Positions 57,775 through 64,000 of a DNA stretch of 64,000 bases are shown in pieces. This stretch comes from Lysobacteraceae bacterium. GTDB lineage: Bacteria > Pseudomonadota > Gammaproteobacteria > Xanthomonadales > Rhodanobacteraceae. Position 1 is the first letter of the stretch, and every line of letters starts with the position of its first letter. The translations under genes and the position numbers were made by a program. The stretch is from the NCBI GenBank assembly GCA_018970895.1, contig JAGWVM010000002.1:1-64000 (forward strand), read 5' to 3'. The notes under the pieces are model-generated. The model was not told where the DNA came from. It made no database searches and was given only the letters and a program-made list of their open reading frames with translations.

Positions 57775-58665
57775 TCAACCCGCGCAGTCGTCCCGGTGGC
57801 GGGCACAGGCGCGCCGATACAGCCACTGTTCCCAGGCGCGCCCGGCCAGATGGCTGCCGGCAGCGGTCGCGGCGAGCAGGCCGCCTGCCTGCCAGTGGTC
57901 GGCCAGCAGCAGCGCCAGGCAAGGCACCGCGTGGCCCAGCAGCGCCGCGTAGAAGCGCCCCTGCGGAACCCGGGCGGGACCGCGGCGGCCGCTCTCGCCG
58001 CCTGCGCGCAACGCGTGCCAGCGCATGCCTTCGATCAGGCCCTGCAACAGCACCATGAGAAGCAGCAGCAACAGCCACGGCTGGTGCGCCGGCACCAGCG
58101 GACCGATCGCGACGCGCCGGTCGGCGGCCACGCACAGCCACAACCACAGGCCACCACCGAACAGTGCGCCCGTCACCCGGCCAACCGGCAGGGTGGCGGC
58201 ATGGGCCGTTCCGGTCGGACGACCGGGCAATCGTCGCGTGCTGCCCAGCAGATGGCCCAGGCACGCCATCATCAGCACCGCGCCCGCCAGCCGGGTGGCC
58301 CAGAAATCGTTGTCTCCGCGGGTCAGCCCGGCGACCGCCAGCATCGGCAGGTAGGTGGCCAGGGCGGTCAATGCCTCCCGCGTGGGTCGCCTGCTGCGGC
58401 CCGGGTACCAGCCGTACCAGTCCGGCCAGCCCGGACGCCGCCACGCGGCGACCACCAGCCCCGCGCTCACCAGCACCAGGCCGATCATCAGCGGTACCAG
58501 CGATCCGCCGCGGCCGCTGCGATAGATGCCCAGCGCCAGCCCGGCGCCCAGCAGCGCCCACAGACCGTAACCGGCATCGGCCGCGACCTGCAGCGCGACG
58601 GCCATCGCCGACGGCGCACGGCGCGCGGGCGATCCGCTTCGGGCGGCTTCGGGACGTGCTTGCAT
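57775..58665 (-). CDS. Polytopic membrane protein of unknown function
   Basis: 297 aa, several TM segments; no motif recognised. Confidence 0.7.
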   Translation of the reverse strand: MQARPEAARSGSPARRAPSAMAVALQVAADAGYGLWALLGAGLALGIYRSGRGGSLVPLMIGLVLVSAGLVVAAWRRPGWPDWYGWYPGRSRRPTREALTALATYLPMLAVAGLTRGDNDFWATRLAGAVLMMACLGHLLGSTRRLPGRPTGTAHAATLPVGRVTGALFGGGLWLWLCVAADRRVAIGPLVPAHQPWLLLLLLMVLLQGLIEGMRWHALRAGGESGRRGPARVPQGRFYAALLGHAVPCLALLLADHWQAGGLLAATAAGSHLAGRAWEQWLYRRACARHRDDCAG

Positions 58666-58785
58666 CGCGGAATTCTCGGGCGGGGAAGCGGAGCGGGGGT
58701 GCCTGCGGCACACCGGGGAAACTCGGGCTTGCGGCCGTCACGGGGCGTGCCCATGCTACACAACGCCCTCCCTCGACGATATGCC

Positions 58786-59760
58786 ATGGACCGTTACGAG
58801 CGCATCCTCACCCTGCACCGGCTGCTCAAGTCCGCGCATTATCCGGTGCCGCTGCCGCGCCTGATGGATGAGCTGGAATGCTCGCGCGCGACGCTGTATC
58901 GCGACATCGCCTTCCTGCGCGACGCGCTGGGCGCGCCGATCGAGAGCGGCGGCGGGGAGCAGGCCGCGTTCCGCTACGAGGTCGGCGAAGGGGAACGGTT
59001 CGAACTGCCCGGCCTGTGGCTCACGTCCGACGAGCTGGCCGCGCTGCTCGCCCTCAACGAGCTGATCGGGCGCAGTGGCCCGGGCGTGCTGGCCGGCGCG
59101 CTGGCGCCCTTCAAGGCGCGCATCGAAGGACTGCTGTCCGACCAGGGCAGCGGCAAGGCGCTGCCGATCGACCGTATCCGGGTGATCGCCTGGGGCGAGC
59201 GCAAGCTCGACCAGCAGGTGTTCCGCATCACCGCCGGTGCCGTGCTCGAACGCCGCCAGCTGCGCTTCCGCTACCGCGCGCGCACCACCAACTCGGACAG
59301 CCGCCGCACCGTCTCGCCGCAGCGGCTCACGCACTACCGCGACAACTGGTACCTGGACGCCTGGGATCACGACCGTGAAGCCCTGCGCAGCTTCGCCGTG
59401 GACCGCATCCTGGAGCCGCACGCGCTGGACGAGGCGGCCATCGACGTGGCCGACAGCGACCTCAACGAGATGCTGTCCTCCAGCTACGGCATCTTCGCCG
59501 GCAAGCCGAAGGCCTGGGCGACGATCCGCTTTTCCGCCCATGCGGCGCGCTGGGTCGCCGACGAGCACTGGCATTCGCAGCAGAAGGGCGAGTGGCTGCC
59601 GGACGGGCGTTACGAGCTGCAGGTGCCGTATTCGAACTCGCGCGAGCTGCTGATGGACGTGCTCAAGTACGGCCCGGATGCGGAGATCGTGGCGCCACTG
59701 CCGCTGCGCGAGGAGATGAAGATCATGCTGCAGCTGGCGCTGACCGGCTACGGCCGATAG
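58786..59760 (+). CDS. YafY-type HTH-WYL transcriptional regulator
   Basis: MDRYERILTLHRLLKSAHYPVPLPRLMDELECSRATLYRDIAFLRDALGAPI; WYL-region LRFRYRARTTNSDSRRTVSPQRLTHYRDNWYLDAWD. Confidence 0.92.
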   Translation: MDRYERILTLHRLLKSAHYPVPLPRLMDELECSRATLYRDIAFLRDALGAPIESGGGEQAAFRYEVGEGERFELPGLWLTSDELAALLALNELIGRSGPGVLAGALAPFKARIEGLLSDQGSGKALPIDRIRVIAWGERKLDQQVFRITAGAVLERRQLRFRYRARTTNSDSRRTVSPQRLTHYRDNWYLDAWDHDREALRSFAVDRILEPHALDEAAIDVADSDLNEMLSSSYGIFAGKPKAWATIRFSAHAARWVADEHWHSQQKGEWLPDGRYELQVPYSNSRELLMDVLKYGPDAEIVAPLPLREEMKIMLQLALTGYGR

Positions 59761-59854
59761 GCACCGCCTGCCCCGTCACCCCCGCGGCGTGACGGGCCAC
59801 CGGGACGCACGAGCACGGCAAGCAGCCAGCGGCCGCGGAGAGCGTGCGGCAGCC

Positions 59855-61630
59855 TCAGCGCGCCAGCGGCTGGAACGGCCAGAGCTGCGGGATCAGCCAC
59901 ATCGACAGCGCGCAGAACAGCAGGATCAACGGGATGCCCACTTTCATGAAGTCGGTGAAGCGGTAGCCGCCGGCGTAATAGACCATGGTGTTGGTCGGAT
60001 AGCCGACCGGCGTGGCGAACGAGGTGGCTGCGGCAAACGCCACCGCCACCACGAACGGGCGCGGGTCCACGTGCAGTGCCTGCGCCACCGACGCGGCGAT
60101 GCCGACCATCAGCACCACCGACGGGTTGTGCCCCATCAGCTCGGTGAGTAGGGCGGTGAGCAGGTAGACCATCAGCAGGGCGGCGAGCGGACCGTGGCTG
60201 CCGACCACGCCGATGCCCGCATGCACCACCGCGGCGGAAAGGCCGCTCTTCTCGATCGCCACCCCCAGCGGAAGGATCGCGCCAAGCAGGATGATGATCT
60301 TCCAGTCCATGCCTTCGTAGACGTCCTTGCGGCCGAAACAACCGGCCAGAGCCATCGCCGTGGCCCCGCAGATCGCGGCGATCGGGATCGGCAGCCAGCG
60401 CATGCCGGAGGCGACGATCACCGCGGCCATGATGCCCACCGCATAAAGCGCCTTGCGCGGCGTGCTGCGCGCGTTCTCGCGCTCGCTCAGCACGATCAGT
60501 GACTCGTCGTTGCGCAGGTTGGCCATCGCCTCTTCCGGCAACAGCACCAGCAGCACGTCGCCGACGGCCAGCGCCACGTCGCTGAGCTTTTCGCGCAGCA
60601 CCTGGCCGCGCCGGTGGATCGCCAGCGCCACCGCGTCGTAGCGCCAGCCGATCCCGGTTTCGCCGAAGCGGCGTCCCTCCAGCGCGCTGGCCGGCGCGAC
60701 CATGATCTCGGCGAGCACGCGCTGGCGATCGTCGTTGTGCGCGTAATGTCCTTCCGGCGCATTGCGCAGGCCCGCCTGGCGGCGGAATTCCTCGATCTTC
60801 TCCCAGTCGCCGCGGACCAGCAGCACGTCGCCGCGGGCGATCTTCTGCGAGCGCGGCGACCAGGTGCGGCGGTCGCCGCGCAACAGCTCCAGCGGGTAGA
60901 CGCCGTAGCGCTCGCCGAGCCCGGCATCGGCGATGCTCTTGCCCAGCAGCGAGGAGCCGTCGGTGACCTCCAGCTCGGTGACGTACTTGCCGATCTCCGC
61001 CTGCACCGGCAGGTCGGTGTGGATGTGCCGCGGCAGCAGCCAGCGGCCCACCAGCATCAGGTAGACGATGCCGACCACCGCCAGCAGGGCGCCCAGCTCG
61101 GTGAACTCGAACACGCCGAACGGCGGCAGGCCGTGCTTCTGCGCCAGCGTGTCGGCGAGCAGGTTGGACGAGGTGCCGATCAGGGTGCATACGCCGCCCA
61201 TCTGCGCGGCAAACGCCATCGGCATCAGCACGCGCCCGGGCGAGGTGCCGGTGCGCTGGCACACCTTCAGCGCCAGCGGCAGGAAGGTGGCCACCAGCGC
61301 GATGTTCTTGATGAAGGCTCCCAGCGGGGCAATCGCCAGCATCAGCGCCAGGGTGAGCAGCCAGGGCCGGCGGATCTTCACCAGCAGCCGGCTCAGCGGC
61401 TCCAGCGCGCCGGAGCGCTCGATGCCCATGCTCAGCGCGAACATCGCCGCCACGGTCACCGTCGCCTCGTTGCTGAAGCCGCTCAGCGCCTCGGTCGGGC
61501 TCACCACGCCGAGGATCACCAGCGCCGCCAGCGCCATCAGCGCGACCAGGTCGATGCGCACCTTCTCGCTGGCGAACAGCGCCATCGCGGCGACGATCAC
61601 CGCCACCGTGGCCCAGGCGTGCCAGCTCAC
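59855..61630 (-). CDS. SLC13/DASS-family anion permease with RCK_C domains
   Basis: GTG start (V/M)SWHAWATVAVIVAAMALFAS; MGGVCTLIGTSSNLL...; two central TrkA_C-like segments. Confidence 0.9.
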   Translation of the reverse strand: MSWHAWATVAVIVAAMALFASEKVRIDLVALMALAALVILGVVSPTEALSGFSNEATVTVAAMFALSMGIERSGALEPLSRLLVKIRRPWLLTLALMLAIAPLGAFIKNIALVATFLPLALKVCQRTGTSPGRVLMPMAFAAQMGGVCTLIGTSSNLLADTLAQKHGLPPFGVFEFTELGALLAVVGIVYLMLVGRWLLPRHIHTDLPVQAEIGKYVTELEVTDGSSLLGKSIADAGLGERYGVYPLELLRGDRRTWSPRSQKIARGDVLLVRGDWEKIEEFRRQAGLRNAPEGHYAHNDDRQRVLAEIMVAPASALEGRRFGETGIGWRYDAVALAIHRRGQVLREKLSDVALAVGDVLLVLLPEEAMANLRNDESLIVLSERENARSTPRKALYAVGIMAAVIVASGMRWLPIPIAAICGATAMALAGCFGRKDVYEGMDWKIIILLGAILPLGVAIEKSGLSAAVVHAGIGVVGSHGPLAALLMVYLLTALLTELMGHNPSVVLMVGIAASVAQALHVDPRPFVVAVAFAAATSFATPVGYPTNTMVYYAGGYRFTDFMKVGIPLILLFCALSMWLIPQLWPFQPLAR

Positions 61631-61857
61631 GTGCCGCCTCCGGGGACAGCGGATCGCCGGGCAGCCGCGCGGGGCGGTCGTCGCAGGAGGTAGGACATCG
61701 AGACAGTTTTTCCCAGGGAATCGGATCGGCGCCGGATGCAGGGGCGGCCGCCGCGGGTTGAAGCCATCCGCGCGGTCGCCGCCCGGGCGCCTTTCTGGCA
61801 TCGTACGGAAACCGGGCGTTTGCACAATGTTACGAAGCGCTCTTCCGCAGCGAGCCC

Positions 61858-62826
61858 ATGGCCGAGATCGATCCGCCCGGACAGGACATCCCCGCAGCCA
61901 TCGTGGCGAGCCGCGCATCCGGCCGGCCCACCGTCGCGCTGGCGCTGGGCGCCGGCGGCGCCAAGGGGCTGGCACACATCGGCGTGATCGAAGAGATCGA
62001 GTCGGCCGGCTACGAGATCTCGGCGATCGCCGGCAGCTCGATGGGCGCGCTGATTGGCGGCATCTACGCGATGGGCAAGCTCGATGTCTACCGCGACTGG
62101 GTATCCACGCTGGCCAAGCTGGACGTACTCAGGCTGCTGGACTGGACCTTCTCCGGTGGCGGGCTGATCAAGGGCGAGAAGATCATTGGCACGCTGCGCG
62201 AGCTGATCGGCGACGTGCACATCGAGGACCTGCCGCTGGCCTATACCGCGGTGGCCACCGACCTGGAGCGCGAACGCGAGGTCTGGCTGACCCGGGGCTC
62301 GCTGTTCGAGGCGATCCGCGCCTCGATCGCCATTCCCACCATCTTCCGCCCGCACCGCCTTGGTGGCCGCCTGCTGCTCGACGGCGCGCTGCTCAACCCG
62401 GTGCCGGTGACGCCGCTGATCCGCGAGCGGGCGGACTACCTGTTCGCGGTCAGCGTCGATGGCCCGGCCGAAAGCGCCCGGGGCGAGCCCGGGCCGGGAC
62501 AGGCACCGGACGACGAGGGGCACCGCGGCGGACTCGGGGAGTGGCTGGGCAAGTTGCTGCCGGTCGGCAGTGGCACGCCCCGTCAGGCCGCGCCCGGCGC
62601 GCTGGAACTGCTTAACCAGTCGATGGACCTGATGCAGGCCAACCTGTCCCGCCTGCGACTGGCGGCGTATGCGCCGGACCTGCTGATCCAGATGCCCCGC
62701 GACGCATCGACCGCCTTCGAGTTCCATCGCGCCAAAGAGCTGATCGAGCTCGGGCGCGCCCGCGCGCGGGAAGCGCTGCAGGGCTGGCGCGGGCACGGAA
62801 GCGTGACGCCCGATATCGCCGGCTGA
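61858..62826 (+). CDS. Patatin-like phospholipase (RssA-like)
   Basis: LALGAGGAKGLAHIGVIEEIE and GSSMGALIGGIYA (GxSxG); DGALLNPVPV. Confidence 0.93.
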   Translation: MAEIDPPGQDIPAAIVASRASGRPTVALALGAGGAKGLAHIGVIEEIESAGYEISAIAGSSMGALIGGIYAMGKLDVYRDWVSTLAKLDVLRLLDWTFSGGGLIKGEKIIGTLRELIGDVHIEDLPLAYTAVATDLEREREVWLTRGSLFEAIRASIAIPTIFRPHRLGGRLLLDGALLNPVPVTPLIRERADYLFAVSVDGPAESARGEPGPGQAPDDEGHRGGLGEWLGKLLPVGSGTPRQAAPGALELLNQSMDLMQANLSRLRLAAYAPDLLIQMPRDASTAFEFHRAKELIELGRARAREALQGWRGHGSVTPDIAG

Positions 62827-62833
62827 CCGGCGC

Positions 62834-63202
62834 TCAACGCGGTCCGTGGGCGCGCAGCCAGCGCTCCAGGTACGCCTTGAGCACGAGCGCGTGGTTGTGT
62901 TCCTCGTCGCGCGCCGCGTAAAGCAGGGTCAGTGTCTGGTGCGCGGCGTGTGCCGCCAGCGGTCGCCAGTATTCGGCCAGGCCGTCGAGTTCGGCCGCAT
63001 AGCGATGACGAAAGGCTTCCCAGCGCGAAGGATCGTGGCCGAACCAGCGCCGCAGCGCGGGCGAGGGCGCCACTTCGCGTAGCCAACCGTCCAGCGCCGC
63101 GGCCTCCTTGCGCACGCCGCGCGGCCACAGCCGATCCACCAGGACCCGCCGGCCATCGGCGGAATCGGACGGCAGATAGATGCGTTTGACCCGGATGCCC
63201 AT
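62834..63202 (-). CDS. DUF488 family protein
   Basis: VKRIYLPSDSADGRRVLVDRLWPRGVRKEAAALDGWLREVAPSPALRRWFGHDPSRWEAFRHRYAAEL. Confidence 0.92.
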   Translation of the reverse strand: MGIRVKRIYLPSDSADGRRVLVDRLWPRGVRKEAAALDGWLREVAPSPALRRWFGHDPSRWEAFRHRYAAELDGLAEYWRPLAAHAAHQTLTLLYAARDEEHNHALVLKAYLERWLRAHGPR

Positions 63203-63281
63203 GCGCCACTCCGCGCGCTCGGGAAGGATTCGAGCTTACTCCGCCGGCCGGCCCGCCCGGGCGAAGGCCGCGTGAACGCGA

Positions 63282-63998
63282 CTAGAGCTCCTCGACCGCG
63301 GTGACCTTGCCCCGGCGCATCAGCCAGGCCACGCCGCGCAGGTCGGCAATGCCCACCCACAGGCGATCGAGCATGCCGTACTTGGAGGTGCCCGCCGTGC
63401 GCGGCCGGTGCCCGACCGGCACGCTGGTGCTCTGGAAGCCGGCACGCTTGACCAGCGCCGGCAGGTAGCGATGCATGTGGTCGAAGTAGGGCAGACGCAG
63501 GAACACCTCCCGCTCGAACAGTTTCAGGCCGCAACCGGTATCCGGCGTGGCGTCCCTGAGCATGCGCGAGCGCACCGCATTGGCGACCTTGGAGGAGATG
63601 CGCTTGTTGAAGCTGTCGCGACGCGTGGTGCGCCAGCCGGCGAACAGGCGCACCGCGGGCGCGGCGGTATCGCGGGCGGCCAGCAGCCTGGGGATATCGG
63701 CCGGGTCGTTCTGGCCGTCGCCGTCCAGCGTGGCGATCCACGGCGCGGTTGCGGCGCGCACGCCGTTCCACACCGCCGTGCTCTGGCCGGAGCGGGTGAC
63801 GTGATGCAGCACGCGCAGCTCCGGGTGCAGCGCCTTCTGCGCGGCAAGCACCTGGCGGCTGTCGTCGGTGGAGTCGTCGTCGACGTAGATCACTTCGTAA
63901 TCGACCTGGCCGCGCAGGGCGGCGGCGATCTCGGCGAGCAGGGGCGGAATGTTGTCGCGCTCGTTGAAGACCGGGACGACGACGGAAAGCTGGGGCAT
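63282..63998 (-). CDS. Family 2 glycosyltransferase (dolichol-phosphate mannosyltransferase-like)
   Basis: LSVVVPVFNERDNIPPLLAEIAAAL, VIYVDDDSTDDSRQVL, IATLDGDGQNDPADIPRLL. Confidence 0.92.
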   Translation of the reverse strand: MPQLSVVVPVFNERDNIPPLLAEIAAALRGQVDYEVIYVDDDSTDDSRQVLAAQKALHPELRVLHHVTRSGQSTAVWNGVRAATAPWIATLDGDGQNDPADIPRLLAARDTAAPAVRLFAGWRTTRRDSFNKRISSKVANAVRSRMLRDATPDTGCGLKLFEREVFLRLPYFDHMHRYLPALVKRAGFQSTSVPVGHRPRTAGTSKYGMLDRLWVGIADLRGVAWLMRRGKVTAVEEL

Positions 63999-64000
63999 GA

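Noticed and set aside
61631-61975. N-terminal extension of the SLC13 permease ORF
   Set aside because: Upstream part is Arg/Pro-rich and overlaps the intergenic region and patatin start; GTG at 61630 fits the first TM helix.

Overview
This 64 kb window is a high-GC chromosomal segment from a gammaproteobacterium. Gene content and order (DUF3348-DUF802, Oar-like TonB receptors, TPR-sulfotransferases, CopL-CopA-CopB, algZ-algR-hemC) suggest Xanthomonadales, probably Rhodanobacteraceae; that placement is inference. I support about 49 protein genes, one cobalamin riboswitch, several intrinsic terminators and several operator palindromes. I saw no tRNA, rRNA, CRISPR array, transposase or prophage. 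Most of the region is housekeeping: the Entner-Doudoroff operon zwf-pgl-edd-eda, algZ-algR-hemC, an RND and an Emr-type efflux system, a copper-resistance operon, and peptidases of families S9, S10 and M16. The best candidates for under-described biology are: (1) an Oar-like TonB receptor with three tandem TPR-sulfotransferases on one side and a divergent active/inactive M16 peptidase pair on the other, plus a paralogous receptor 11 kb away with near-identical promoter geometry; (2) a DUF3348/DUF802 locus at the left edge whose DUF802 protein has a ZorA/MotA-like layout (N-terminal membrane channel segment plus a long helical tail); (3) an RND permease with no adaptor and about four extra C-terminal TM helices; (4) a secreted EreA/ChaN/TIKI-like protein downstream of the first receptor; (5) several perfect operator palindromes placed on promoters, including two apparently leaderless regulator genes. 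Most long overlapping ORFs in the supplied track are GC-driven shadow frames and were rejected.
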